Source: a virus. Taken from it: 37,847 nucleotides of DNA. Location: positions 1-37,847 of the IMG/VR virus record IMGVR_UViG_3300042387_000871; one strand, 5' to 3'. The notes under the pieces are model-generated. The model saw only the letters and a list, made by a program, of their open reading frames with translations, had not been told where the DNA came from and searched no databases. Of the stretch, positions 1-8,806 are shown in pieces. The stretch's first letter is position 1. Every line of letters begins with the position of its first letter. The position numbers were made by a program, and so were the translations under genes.

Positions 1-179
1 CCTATTTCATCCCAACCCGTCCTGGCGCTACGCGTTTCTGACGGGCGGCCGTGGGTCGGGGAAATCGTTCCATCTGTCGGTGTTCCTGCTGAACCTGACG
101 TACGAGACGGGGCACGTCATCCTGTTTACCCGGTACACGATGGAGTCGGCCGGCGCGTCGATTATCCCGGAGTTCGTGG
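1..179. repeat. Left copy of the 179-base terminal overlap
   Basis: Bases 1-179 match 37,669-37,847 in the same orientation with two differences: C at 28 against T at 37,696, and T at 52 against C at 37,720. From base 53 to 179 the copies are identical for 127 bases. The repeat lies inside the large terminase gene and continues its reading frame across the join, so the contig closes into a circle of 37,668 bp. Both differences are third positions of arginine codons and are silent. I read this as an assembly overlap that captured two strain variants, not as a physical terminal repeat. Confidence 0.93.
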
Positions 180-1195
180 ATAAGCTCGAGCGGCTCGGCA
201 AGCGGGACGATTTCGACATCACGCAAAAGGAAATCGTCAATAAGTGGACCGGCAGCCGTATCCTGTTCCGCGGCATCAAAACCTCGAGCGGGAACCAGAC
301 GGCTAAGCTCAAGTCGATTCAGGGCGTGACAACGTGGGTGCTCGACGAGGCCGAGGAATTGGTGGACCGGATGACGTTCGACCGGATCGACGACTCGATT
401 CGCTCGCAGCTCCGGCCGAACCGCGTAATCCTGTCGCTCAACCCGTCGACGGTCGACCATTTCCTGCACGGGTTGTTCGTGGCCGCGCCGCGGCCGGATA
501 CGCTGTATATCCATACGACCTGGCAGGACAACCGCGACAACCTCTCGGAGTCGTTTCTCGCCAAGATCGAGGAGACACGGACCAGCAACCCCGGCCGGTA
601 CGCGCATATCTATGCCGGCGAGTGGTTGCGCGAGGTGGCCGGGCTACTGTGGACGCCGACGGAGATTCAACGGGCGCGCGTGGCGACGGCGCCGGACGAT
701 TTAAGCCGGGTCCTGGTGGCGATCGATCCCGCGGTGACGGCGAACGCGGAAAGCGACGAGACCGGCATCGTGGTCGTGGGGGCGGATCGGAACCGGCGCG
801 GGTATGTGCTCGAGGACCTGTCGGGCCGGTATTCGCCAAACCAGTGGGCGACGATCGCGATTGACGCGGCGCGGCGGTGGAAGGGCTCGATCGTGGCCGA
901 GACGAATCAGGGCGGCGATATGGTAACGGCGGTACTCAAGTCGCTGGGCGATCGGGCAAACGGTATCCGGATCATCGACGTGAAGGCGAGCCGGGGAAAG
1001 TTGGCGCGCGCGGAGCCGGTGTATTCGCTGTACCAAGAGCAGCGCATTTTTCATGTCGGGGCGTTCCCGTTGCTCGAATCGCAGATGGTAGGGTTCAATC
1101 CAGAAAACCAGATCACGTCGCCGGACCGGGTGGATGCGCTCGTCTGGGGGCTCTCGGCGCTGCTCTTGACCGGGGCGCAAGCGTTTGTTGTGTGA
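2..1195 (+). CDS. terL: Terminase large subunit, C-terminal part (continues from 37,610)
   Basis: ATPase and nuclease motor that pumps DNA into the prohead. The gene is open at the left window edge. Joined to the piece starting at 37,610 it encodes about 417 residues, a normal length for the family. In full-protein numbering, Walker A is GGRGSGKS (35-42), and Walker B ends in Asp135-Glu136 within WVLDEAEE. The C-terminal RNase H-like nuclease shows acidic residues in VAIDPAVTA (Asp262), VAETNQGGD (Glu320) and SPDRVDAL (Asp395, Asp398). Two silent differences separate the two copies of its 5' part. The portal gene follows after about 100 bases. Assignment is firm; the packaging mode (cos or headful) cannot be read from the protein. 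Confidence 0.96.
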   Translation, partial: LFHPNPSWRYAFLTGGRGSGKSFHLSVFLLNLTYETGHVILFTRYTMESAGASIIPEFVDKLERLGKRDDFDITQKEIVNKWTGSRILFRGIKTSSGNQTAKLKSIQGVTTWVLDEAEELVDRMTFDRIDDSIRSQLRPNRVILSLNPSTVDHFLHGLFVAAPRPDTLYIHTTWQDNRDNLSESFLAKIEETRTSNPGRYAHIYAGEWLREVAGLLWTPTEIQRARVATAPDDLSRVLVAIDPAVTANAESDETGIVVVGADRNRRGYVLEDLSGRYSPNQWATIAIDAARRWKGSIVAETNQGGDMVTAVLKSLGDRANGIRIIDVKASRGKLARAEPVYSLYQEQRIFHVGAFPLLESQMVGFNPENQITSPDRVDALVWGLSALLLTGAQAFVV

Positions 1196-1230
1196 CGGGC
1201 CGTAGGTGTCAAGGATGAACGTCGGTTCGG

Positions 1231-1259
1231 TTGACGCGTCGCGCGGGGCGGCGTAGGCT
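1231..1259 (+). promoter_or_regulatory. Candidate sigma70-type promoter for the head genes
   Basis: TTGACG (1231-1236) and TAGGCT (1254-1259) are 17 bases apart, ideal spacing for a housekeeping promoter. They sit in the 100-base gap between terL and the portal gene. Transcription would start near 1266, about 30 bases before the portal ATG at 1297. The -35 matches five of six consensus bases; the -10 keeps the key T, A and final T. This is sequence inference only. Confidence 0.5.
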
Positions 1260-1296
1260 TGCAGGGGAATGTGTCACTCTATTTCGTCGGGGCCGC

Positions 1297-4284
1297 ATGA
1301 CTGAAAACCGACCGCCGTTGTTGACGCGCCTGTCGACGGCGCTGCGGACCTTGCGCGGCGAGGCGATGGTGCCGGCCGCGAGCGCGCGCGCGATCATCGA
1401 CACGACGTATCCGAACTTCCCTGGCGGCACGGCGCAAGCGGCGCTGGTGCGGACGGCGAACCCGCAGGAGTATAAGCCGGACGGCGCGACGATTCGCGTG
1501 CAGGGCTTTAGCCGGCATCCGGTCGTGCACGCCTGTATCCGCGTGGTGGCCGATATCGTGGCCTCGGTGCCGTTGGTGGTCCTGACCGAAAAGGGTAATC
1601 GCGAGTCGCGGGTGCCGGAGACGCATCCGTTGCAGCGGTTGCTCGATTATCCTGGGCCGCGGTTCACGGCGCGGCAGATGCGGACGCGGTACGCGGTCGA
1701 CTACCTCGGATACGGCAACGCGTTTTTTCAGATGGACCGGCCGAGCCACAACCGGCCGCCGGTGGCGCTCCGGTCGGTCAATGCGGAGTCGATCCAAACG
1801 GTGTGGGTGGATGCGGACGGCGACGCGCGGCGATACGATTACGGCAACTGGGCCGGCATTATCGTGCAGGTGCCGGTCGAGGACATGATCCATTTCAAAG
1901 ACATGGAAATGTCCCGGCCGTTCGCGCCGGACGTGTTCGGGTTCCCGCGAGGGGCGACCGCGATCGCGAGCATGACGGCCGATAACGAGGCGACGCAGTA
2001 CGTGCGGCAGGTCGTGACCAACGACGGGACGCCGACGTTCGCGGTCTTGCTGTCGGATGAGGCGACGCAGGACGATGCGGTCGCGATGCAGGACCGGTAT
2101 CGGGCGCGGGTCGTGGATCGCGGCAAGCGCGGGTCGCCGGCGTTCTTTGGGGCGGTGCGGGATATTAAGCCGCTCGGCTTTACGTTGTCGGACCTCGAGT
2201 TCCCGAGCCTCCGGCGCGTCTCGCGCGAGGATATTTGCGCGGCCTACGGCGTCGACCCTCGAATGATCGGGATCGCGTCGGCCACGTCGGACGCTGGTCT
2301 ATCGGGGGCGCAGTACGCGGAGGCGCGGGCGCGGCTCGTGCAGCATACGATCGAGCCGATGATGTCGGCGATCGAGGACGAACTAAATAACTGGCTCGCG
2401 CCGGAGTTCGGCAACGTCTGGATCACCTACGACCACGACATCCTGCGGGACCTCGTGGAGAATGACGGCGAGACCAGCGAGCGCGTCCGGGCCGAGTTCA
2501 AGGATTCGCTCCGCACGTGGGAGGAAGCGCGGCGCGCGCTTAAGCTGTCGCCGGTGCCGGAGCCGGCCGATACCCTGGCGATGACGACCGGTACGACGTT
2601 GGTGCCGGCCGCGACGGCGGTGATCGATCCGACCGCGGTGCTCGAGGCGCCCCCGGCCACGGATAACGAGACGCCGGCGGTGGGGCCTGGGCCGATGGTT
2701 ACGGAAGCGCAGGACGAAGCGGACGCTGAGGGCGACGCGATGGCCGGCCTCGAGGACGAGCAGGGCCGCGCGGACGGGATGTCGAACTTCCCGGCGAAGG
2801 GCGACAATAAGGCGGTGAGCCTCCGCAACTCGCAGTGGAAGCTGTTCCCGGTGGCCGAGGCCGAGGACCTGAAAGCAAACTGGCCGGCTATCTGGCGGAA
2901 GGGCGGCAATATCCGCGGGAATCGGCAGTTTATCGCGCTGGCGCCGATCGCGAAGCGCGGCGGGAAGCCTGACGGGCTGGCCGAGGAAAACGCGATCCGG
3001 CTCCGTGAGGCGTGGGGCGCGCGGCATCGTGGGAATACGCGACTCGCTGGCGTCGTCGCCCAAGTGAAATGGCTCGTCGTGGGCGATAACGGGTTGCCGT
3101 TTATGCGCGAGGTGCTGCGCGAGGCAAAGGCGAAGGTAAAGGGGCGGAACGCGGCGTACCTCGAGGTGCGCGCGATGGCGGATAGCGCGTTGTCGGGCGA
3201 TCAAATCGAGGCGCTGTACGAGCTGCTCGAGGCGATTGTGGAGCAGGAATTGCCGCCGGCCGCGGTCGAGGCGCTGATCTTGGCGGCGTTCCCGAAGCTG
3301 TCGCCGTCTCTGGTGGCGTCGATGATCGAGGCCGCGGTAATGTTTGTCGCGCCGGACGAGGAACCGGAGGACGAGGAACCGGAAGCGCCCGAGGACGAGG
3401 CGCCGGAGGAACCGGAGGACGGCGAGGAACCCGAGGACGACGAACCGCTCGAGGCGGCCGCGGCGATGTGGTGGGAACGCCTGTCGCGCGAGGAGCTTGA
3501 GGCCGACGGTCGGTATCAATACTGGCGCGCGGTGAACGACGAGCTCGATCGGCGCGAAGTGGGGTTCTACGATCGCGCGGTGACGCTGTTTAAGGCGGAA
3601 CGCGAGTCGGTCGGGGCGATGTTCGGGGTCGGGACGCGCGCGGACGATGAGGTCTTGCGGCGGATCGAGCGCAAGATTCGCGAGGCGTATACGGACGAGG
3701 ACGGCGAGTATTACCGCGCCTGGCGAGATGCGTACCTCAAGCTGATCGGCGAGACGTATATGGTCGGGGCGCGGCAGGTGGGCGGCGTCGGCCTGTCGTT
3801 TACGCTTGAATCGCCGCAGGTGCTCGAGGCGATCACGAAGCGCGCGGATACGCTCGCAGAATTGGTCGGCGAGACGACCTCGAAGCAGATTCTGGCGGCC
3901 ATTCGGGCGGCAGAGAAGGCCGGACTGTCAGTCAAGGAAACGGGCCGGCTCGTGCAAGCGGCCGTGTTCGGTGAGACGGTCACGGATGCGCGCGCGCGGA
4001 CGATTGCGCGGACGGAATCGGCTGGCGCGATGTCGCAGGGTAACTGGGATCAGGCGCGGGAGATGGGCGACCTGTATCAGTCGAAGGAATGGTTGGCGTT
4101 CGAGGACAATCGGACGCGACCGACGCATCTCGGCTGTATGGCCGAGGGCCGGATTCCCTTCGAGGATCGGTTCTCGAATGGACTGCAGTACCCGCTCGAT
4201 CCGGCCGGCGACGCGGCCGAGGTGATTAACTGCCGGTGCGTCCTGGCGTACTACGATACGACGGTGGAGGAAGTGCCTCGATGA
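1297..4284 (+). CDS. Portal protein fused to a Mu F-like minor head protein
   Basis: 995 residues, about twice a normal portal. Residues ~35-430 are an HK97-family portal, the dodecameric ring through which DNA passes; its early part reads HPVVHACIRVVADIVASVP. Residues ~497-620 form a middle domain that includes NFPAKGDNKAVSL, KGGNIRGNRQF and AGVVAQVKW, a segment I have seen in other phage head proteins but cannot name. An acidic Glu/Asp/Pro linker follows (~685-720). The C-terminus (~880-990) resembles Mu gpF minor head proteins, with ARTIARTESAGA and a terminal CRC motif (979-981). I chose ATG 1297 over an in-frame TTG at 1231, which coincides with the predicted -35 box. The stop overlaps the protease start as ATGA. 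Confidence 0.9.
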   Translation: MTENRPPLLTRLSTALRTLRGEAMVPAASARAIIDTTYPNFPGGTAQAALVRTANPQEYKPDGATIRVQGFSRHPVVHACIRVVADIVASVPLVVLTEKGNRESRVPETHPLQRLLDYPGPRFTARQMRTRYAVDYLGYGNAFFQMDRPSHNRPPVALRSVNAESIQTVWVDADGDARRYDYGNWAGIIVQVPVEDMIHFKDMEMSRPFAPDVFGFPRGATAIASMTADNEATQYVRQVVTNDGTPTFAVLLSDEATQDDAVAMQDRYRARVVDRGKRGSPAFFGAVRDIKPLGFTLSDLEFPSLRRVSREDICAAYGVDPRMIGIASATSDAGLSGAQYAEARARLVQHTIEPMMSAIEDELNNWLAPEFGNVWITYDHDILRDLVENDGETSERVRAEFKDSLRTWEEARRALKLSPVPEPADTLAMTTGTTLVPAATAVIDPTAVLEAPPATDNETPAVGPGPMVTEAQDEADAEGDAMAGLEDEQGRADGMSNFPAKGDNKAVSLRNSQWKLFPVAEAEDLKANWPAIWRKGGNIRGNRQFIALAPIAKRGGKPDGLAEENAIRLREAWGARHRGNTRLAGVVAQVKWLVVGDNGLPFMREVLREAKAKVKGRNAAYLEVRAMADSALSGDQIEALYELLEAIVEQELPPAAVEALILAAFPKLSPSLVASMIEAAVMFVAPDEEPEDEEPEAPEDEAPEEPEDGEEPEDDEPLEAAAAMWWERLSREELEADGRYQYWRAVNDELDRREVGFYDRAVTLFKAERESVGAMFGVGTRADDEVLRRIERKIREAYTDEDGEYYRAWRDAYLKLIGETYMVGARQVGGVGLSFTLESPQVLEAITKRADTLAELVGETTSKQILAAIRAAEKAGLSVKETGRLVQAAVFGETVTDARARTIARTESAGAMSQGNWDQAREMGDLYQSKEWLAFEDNRTRPTHLGCMAEGRIPFEDRFSNGLQYPLDPAGDAAEVINCRCVLAYYDTTVEEVPR

Positions 4285-5144
4285 GCAAGACACAGACGCC
4301 GGCCGTGAAGCCGACGCAGTTCTATAGCGCGGACGCGCACCTGCAGATTCGGGCCGAGGGCGGAGGGCTGCCGCCGGGGATTGCTGGGCGGATCTCGGGC
4401 GTCGCGCTGACGTATGAGGTGCTTGACAGCTACCGGACGATTTTTGCCCGGGGTTCGGCGAAGCGGTCGATCGATAATAAGGTGGCCGCGCGGAAGGTGC
4501 CGTTGCTGATGGATCACAACAAGACGACCGCGGCGCACGTCGGGGTGGTGGCGGCGATGACGGAGGTCGGCGATGCGGTGATGATGACCGCCGAGGTGTT
4601 CGATACGCCGGAAGGTCGGGCGGCGCTCGAGTACGTCAAGGCGGTGATCGCGGCCGGGGCGTCGACGGGGCTCTCGATCGGGTTCGTGCCGCGGCGCTCG
4701 GAGATGGTGCAGACGGCCGACGGGATGGCCGAGCGGTTTACGGAGATCGAGCTCCGCGAGGTCTCGATTACGCCGATGCCGGCGGTGCCTGGCGCGGACG
4801 TGACGGGCGCGCGCGCGGACGCGGTGGCGATGGACGAAGGGAAGGAGGTCGGTGAGGACGTGCCGGCCGAGGATGTTCCAGCAGGGGCGGCAACGGACGC
4901 GCGATCCGATGCGGACCTGTTGGCGATCGCAGCGCGGGTAGCATTGGACGCGATGAGCGCGGACCAGCGGAACGCGTTGCTCGAGCAGTACCGCACGACA
5001 CCAGCACCGATTCCGACCCGATCGGCGGCGAAGGCCGCTACCGCGTCGACCGCACCGCTGACCGGACGGCAACCGGCGACGATGGCCGAGCGGCTCAAGG
5101 CTGTTCGCGCGACGTTCGTCTCACCTCACGGGCATGGAGCCTAA
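4281..5144 (+). CDS. Prohead maturation protease, HK97 family
   Basis: Serine protease that cleaves the scaffold part of the capsid protein during head maturation. 287 residues; the catalytic domain fills roughly 35-190. Visible marks are LLMDHNKT with the likely catalytic His79, GLSIGF with likely Ser132, and LREVSITPMPAVPGA, the usual end of this fold. Residues ~190-287 are an Ala/Asp/Glu-rich tail of low complexity that may act as scaffold or targeting sequence. The ATG overlaps the portal stop as ATGA, which suggests coupled translation. The gene directly precedes the capsid, the standard order for HK97-type heads. Confidence 0.9.
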   Translation: MSKTQTPAVKPTQFYSADAHLQIRAEGGGLPPGIAGRISGVALTYEVLDSYRTIFARGSAKRSIDNKVAARKVPLLMDHNKTTAAHVGVVAAMTEVGDAVMMTAEVFDTPEGRAALEYVKAVIAAGASTGLSIGFVPRRSEMVQTADGMAERFTEIELREVSITPMPAVPGADVTGARADAVAMDEGKEVGEDVPAEDVPAGAATDARSDADLLAIAARVALDAMSADQRNALLEQYRTTPAPIPTRSAAKAATASTAPLTGRQPATMAERLKAVRATFVSPHGHGA

Positions 5145-5145
5145 G

Positions 5146-6501
5146 ATGAAGAATACCCTGGTAACGAAGAATCGCGCGGCTAACGAGCTGCGCGAAAAGG
5201 CGCACAAGATTCGCCACGACCTGATCGACGCGAGCAACACGTTTAGCGCCGAGGAAGTGGAGCGCATGACGTCGGAAATTCGCTCGCTTGAGATGCGGGC
5301 GCAGGCCGCGGCCGAGTTCACGCCGGACGCCGAAGTGTCGCGTCAGGGCGGCGACGAGGGCCTCGTGCGTGTGGATGCCGGCGCGGAACGCACGGAGTTC
5401 AGCGGGATGCGCGACGCGACGGCCGAGGTGCGCTCGGTGATCGTGAACGCGTTCCCGAACGTCGGGAGCTTTATCCGTGCCGTGCATCGCGGCCCGGCCA
5501 ACGCGACGCAGGCCGCGGCGATCAAGCAGGTCGAGACGATGACCCGTACGATCACCGGTAGCACGAACGGCGGCGAGTTCCTGCTCCCGCTGACGCAGGT
5601 GCCTGAGATTTTCTCGGTGAGCAATCAGCAGCCGGGTCTGTTCCAGTATGCGCGCCGGTACAACGTGCCGGGTCGCTCGCTGCGTATCCCGTACCTCGTG
5701 CAGGACGAGGGCACGACGGTGCTCAACCGTCCGATGGCCGGTAAGATCGCCAACGTGACGATCGTCGGCGAAGGCGCGACCAAGCCGGAACGCGAGCCGA
5801 CGTTCGGTCAGCGTCTGCTGACCATGTACAAGTACGCGGCGATCACGCAGTTCGGCGACGAATTGCTCGGCGACGACTTCACGGGCGAACTCCCGTCGGA
5901 AGTCACGACCGCGGTCGGCGGTCAGATCGTGAACAAGATGAACGAAGATATCACGATCGACGGCACCGGTTCCTCGGCTCCGCTCGGGGCGCTCAACAAC
6001 GCGAACACGGCGCTGATCGCCGTCAACCGTGCCACGGCCTCGCGCTTTACGGCCGCGGACGCGTTCGCGATGTACGAGCGTCACACGCACGGCCCGAACT
6101 CGGTGTGGATGATCTCGCGTCGCGTCCTGGCGCAGTTGTTCGCGCTGCAGACCACGAACAACACGATGGTCACCTGGATCGCGAACCTGCGCGACAAGCC
6201 GCAGATGCTGCTGCTCGGGCTGCCGGTGATCGTCACCGACCTGCTCCCGACGCTCGGCGTCAAGGGCGATGTCGCGCTGGTGAACGGCGACTTCTACGCG
6301 ATGGGACTCCGTCAGGCGCTTACGGTGGAAAGCTCGATCCACTTCGCGTTCGTGAACGACGTGACGACCTATCGGTTCGTCGCGCGTGGCGGCGGTATTC
6401 CGCTCCCGACCTCGACCTATGCCTACAAGGTGGACGGCTCGGGGAACAAGGTGGACCCGCACTCGCCGTTCGTGGTGCTCGATGTCCCTGCCTCGTCCTA
6501 A
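5146..6501 (+). CDS. Major capsid protein, HK97 fold
   Basis: 451-residue shell protein. Residues ~1-105 are a charged helical N-terminal delta-like region that would be removed by the upstream protease. The mature part begins near the VETMTRTITG segment and carries hallmarks such as NGGEFLLPLTQV, IVGEGATKP and IDGTGSSAPLGALN. I chose ATG 5146 over ATG 5134 because GGAG (5136-5139) lies six bases upstream of it. Codon use is more relaxed than in neighbouring genes, with frequent CGT and GGT, and no CTCGAG was seen here although the hexamer is common elsewhere. That fits high expression or a separate origin. A long hairpin lies just beyond the stop codon. Confidence 0.93.
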   Translation: MKNTLVTKNRAANELREKAHKIRHDLIDASNTFSAEEVERMTSEIRSLEMRAQAAAEFTPDAEVSRQGGDEGLVRVDAGAERTEFSGMRDATAEVRSVIVNAFPNVGSFIRAVHRGPANATQAAAIKQVETMTRTITGSTNGGEFLLPLTQVPEIFSVSNQQPGLFQYARRYNVPGRSLRIPYLVQDEGTTVLNRPMAGKIANVTIVGEGATKPEREPTFGQRLLTMYKYAAITQFGDELLGDDFTGELPSEVTTAVGGQIVNKMNEDITIDGTGSSAPLGALNNANTALIAVNRATASRFTAADAFAMYERHTHGPNSVWMISRRVLAQLFALQTTNNTMVTWIANLRDKPQMLLLGLPVIVTDLLPTLGVKGDVALVNGDFYAMGLRQALTVESSIHFAFVNDVTTYRFVARGGGIPLPTSTYAYKVDGSGNKVDPHSPFVVLDVPASS

Positions 6502-7858
6502 GACGAAGGCGGCCGCAGGACTGTCCGGGGGTGGGTTCCCACCTCCGGCAGTCGGCGCGGATTCGGGCGCGGTCGTCACGGTGTTGGCGGTCGCGTCCTG
6601 CATTATTGACGGTATCCGGCGCGATCCTGGCGAACGGTTCGAGGTGGCCGCGGATCGGGCGGAGGCGTTGGCGTCGATCGGCTATGTCATGCCCGATGCG
6701 TTGTTTGCGCTGATGCGGCCGGAAGCGGCGGCGATGTGGCGCACGGTCGGCACGGAGCGGGAGGCGTTGCTCGAGCAGAGCCTGGCCGTCTCGCCGGAGC
6801 TCGTGGACCGGTTATGGGACGGCGCGGGGCGGGTCCTGACGCCGGACGAGGTGCCGACGACGGTGCAGCCGGCCGCGGGAGCGGCGACGTTTCGCGTGCT
6901 GCAGCTCACGCAGTACGACCCGGGCAGTGCGGTGTATCGGTACCATTCCGCGGCGAACACGGTGCTGGGCGTGCGCTCGGCGTTCGTGCGGTACGGGTAC
7001 AGCAACCCGCATTGTCATTTGCGGCAATGGGACGGGGAGCTGCACCGGCAGACGGTCGAGCTCTTGGCGATGACGGCGGACGTGATCCATTGCCACATGG
7101 ATTACCGCGCGTTGCATCAGGACCTCCGGTACGTGCTGCGGACAAACCAACGAGCGGCGATCACGTACCACGGCTCGGTGCTACCTGGGGACGAGGCGCG
7201 GGTGTTCGTGGATACGGCGGCCGATCAACGGATGCGGGCGATCCGGTTCGGGGCGCGGCCGTACCATCAACGGTACGGGGTGGAGCATTACCTGCCGATC
7301 CCGATGCCGGTGTCGGATTACGCGGCGCTCGCGGCGTCCGAGGAGGCGCGGGCGGTCCGGTCCGCCGGCACGTTCCGCGTGGCGCACAGTCCGACCAAAC
7401 GGGCGATCAAAGGCACGGCCGAGTTCCTTGAGGCGGTCGCGGCCGTACAGGCGCGCGGGATCGCGATCGAGCCGGTGCTGATTGAGGATATGGCGCACGG
7501 GGCGGCGCTGCAGATCAAGGCGACCTGTCACGCGACGTTTGATGCGTTTTGGCTCGGGATGCAGGGGTCCGGGCTTGAGGCGGCGGCGATGGGACAGGCG
7601 GTGTTGGCCGGCGATGTGGACGCGGCGCGGGAAGCCGCGGCGCTCAACGGGGGCGCGGTGCCGTGGACGTTTTGCGATTCGGGGGCGTCCCTAGCGGTGG
7701 CGCTCGAGCGGCTGGCGACGGACGCGGCGTACTATACAAAAGAAACGGCGCGGGTCGGACGATATGTCAAGCGGGTGCATGACTATTCGGTCGTCGGTGC
7801 CCAATATGCGACCATTCTACAGGCCGAGGTGTTGCGTGGCATTGCCGAGCGTTGCTGA
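6482..7858 (+). CDS. GT4-like glycosyltransferase with a phage connector-type N-terminal domain
   Basis: 458 residues from ATG 6482, which overlaps the capsid 3' end by 20 bases. GTG 6581 is a credible alternative that would exclude the hairpin at 6,519-6,553. The stretch IIDGIRRDPGERFEV followed by GYVMPD resembles a small domain that phages often encode right after the capsid gene (DUF7302-like, from memory). The rest looks like a GT-B glycosyltransferase: ITYHGSVLPG, FRVAHSPTKRAIKGT, then GMQGSGLEAAAMGQAVLAG, where the Glu and small residues match the nucleotide-sugar binding region. It could decorate virion proteins or modified DNA bases; the substrate cannot be read from the sequence. 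Confidence 0.75.
   Translation: MSLPRPKTKAAAGLSGGGFPPPAVGADSGAVVTVLAVASCIIDGIRRDPGERFEVAADRAEALASIGYVMPDALFALMRPEAAAMWRTVGTEREALLEQSLAVSPELVDRLWDGAGRVLTPDEVPTTVQPAAGAATFRVLQLTQYDPGSAVYRYHSAANTVLGVRSAFVRYGYSNPHCHLRQWDGELHRQTVELLAMTADVIHCHMDYRALHQDLRYVLRTNQRAAITYHGSVLPGDEARVFVDTAADQRMRAIRFGARPYHQRYGVEHYLPIPMPVSDYAALAASEEARAVRSAGTFRVAHSPTKRAIKGTAEFLEAVAAVQARGIAIEPVLIEDMAHGAALQIKATCHATFDAFWLGMQGSGLEAAAMGQAVLAGDVDAAREAAALNGGAVPWTFCDSGASLAVALERLATDAAYYTKETARVGRYVKRVHDYSVVGAQYATILQAEVLRGIAERC
6519..6553 (+). other. Long hairpin just after the capsid stop codon
   Basis: The arms GACTG (6519-6523) and CAGTC (6549-6553) flank a second stem from 6525 to 6548, CCGGGGGTGGG against CCCACCTCCGG. Only one T is bulged and the apical loop is tiny, giving about 15 paired positions. 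No T-tract follows, so it is not a classic terminator. It may stabilise the capsid mRNA 3' end or reduce expression of the next gene. Confidence 0.6.
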
Positions 7859-8396
7859 TCTGAAAAGCTACCTGCGGATCGAGTCGACCGCGGAGGATAC
7901 GCTGCTCGCGGCGTTGCTCGGGCGCGCGACGGCGATGCTCGAGATGTGGATCGATACGCCGATCACGGCCACGACGCAGACGGCCATCGATCGCGCGGAC
8001 TCTGGGGGCGATCCGGTCCGGTCGCTGATCTTTCCGCGGCGTCCCTGTGCGGTAACGGCGGTCGTGGATAGCGACGGGCTGACCGTGCCGGCAGCCGAGT
8101 ATTGGACGGACGGCACCTCGGGCGTGATCTACGGCAAGGAGTATTACACGTTTCCGTACGGGCCGTATACGATCACGGCGTCGGTCGGACTGTCGCTGCG
8201 GCAAGATTACGCGCGGCTTGAACCCCTGCTCAATGAGGCAATCATCGACCTGGCGGCCGACCTGTATCAGCGACGGACGCCGGGCGCGGCCTCGGAAACG
8301 GCGGCCGGCACGTCGGTGACGTGGGACGCGAGCCGGGAGACGGTGGCGCGGATTATGAAAACGCTGCGGCTGCTCAAGCTGCCGGTGGCCGTATGA
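7836..8396 (+). CDS. Head-tail connector protein, gp6-like
   Basis: 186 residues. The start PSVADLKSYLRIESTAEDTLLAAL is characteristic in style of phage head-tail connector/adaptor proteins (Phage_gp6/YqbG-like), helical subunits that sit under the portal; the C-terminal half has the expected LNEAIIDLAADLYQRR helix. I chose GTG 7836, with GAGG at 7826-7829 as its ribosome site; TTG 7842 is possible. The gene overlaps the end of the glycosyltransferase gene by 23 bases. Position, size and helical pattern fit together; the exact family is from memory. Confidence 0.75.
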   Translation: MALPSVADLKSYLRIESTAEDTLLAALLGRATAMLEMWIDTPITATTQTAIDRADSGGDPVRSLIFPRRPCAVTAVVDSDGLTVPAAEYWTDGTSGVIYGKEYYTFPYGPYTITASVGLSLRQDYARLEPLLNEAIIDLAADLYQRRTPGAASETAAGTSVTWDASRETVARIMKTLRLLKLPVAV

Positions 8397-8806
8397 CCGT
8401 GACGCCTGGCCTATTGGACCGCCGGCTGACGCTCTGGGAACGGCGCGAGGGCGGCGCGGACGGGTTCTCGAGGCCGGTGTACGTCCGGATCGGGGAGTAT
8501 TGGGGCCGGCTCGACGAGATTGCGGACGATGAGCAAATACCGCTGAGTCCGCAGGGACATATCGAGTCGCAGACCCGCGCGACCGCGACAGTGGCCGATT
8601 ACGTGGTGGTCCCGAAGTTCGGGATCGTGCGGGAGGGCAACGGGCCGCTCTATTTCACGCGCGGGACAATCCTGCTGCGGGCGCTTCGGTGCCAGCGGAT
8701 CACGCTCGAGGCGATCGACCCGACGGAGTTCAGCACGTTTGCGATGTTCGAGGACGTCGACGTTCGGGACGGGTACCACCTGGTAACTGATCCGGTGGTG
8801 CCATGA
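8393..8806 (+). CDS. Probable head-tail joining (stopper) protein
   Basis: 137 residues beginning GLLDRRLTLWERREGGADGF, which has the form of phage head-tail joining proteins (SPP1 gp16/HK97 gp7-like): a short turn, a strand with RRLTLW, and a GEYWGRLDEI segment. Such proteins close the connector after DNA filling and give a platform for the tail. The ATG overlaps the previous stop as ATGA. Assignment rests on the N-terminal pattern, length and place after the connector gene. Confidence 0.65.
   Translation: MTVTPGLLDRRLTLWERREGGADGFSRPVYVRIGEYWGRLDEIADDEQIPLSPQGHIESQTRATATVADYVVVPKFGIVREGNGPLYFTRGTILLRALRCQRITLEAIDPTEFSTFAMFEDVDVRDGYHLVTDPVVP

Noticed and set aside
1-179. True direct terminal repeats of the virion DNA
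   Set aside because: The copies differ at two sites, lie inside terL, and the exact part has an assembler-like length; an assembly overlap explains them better.
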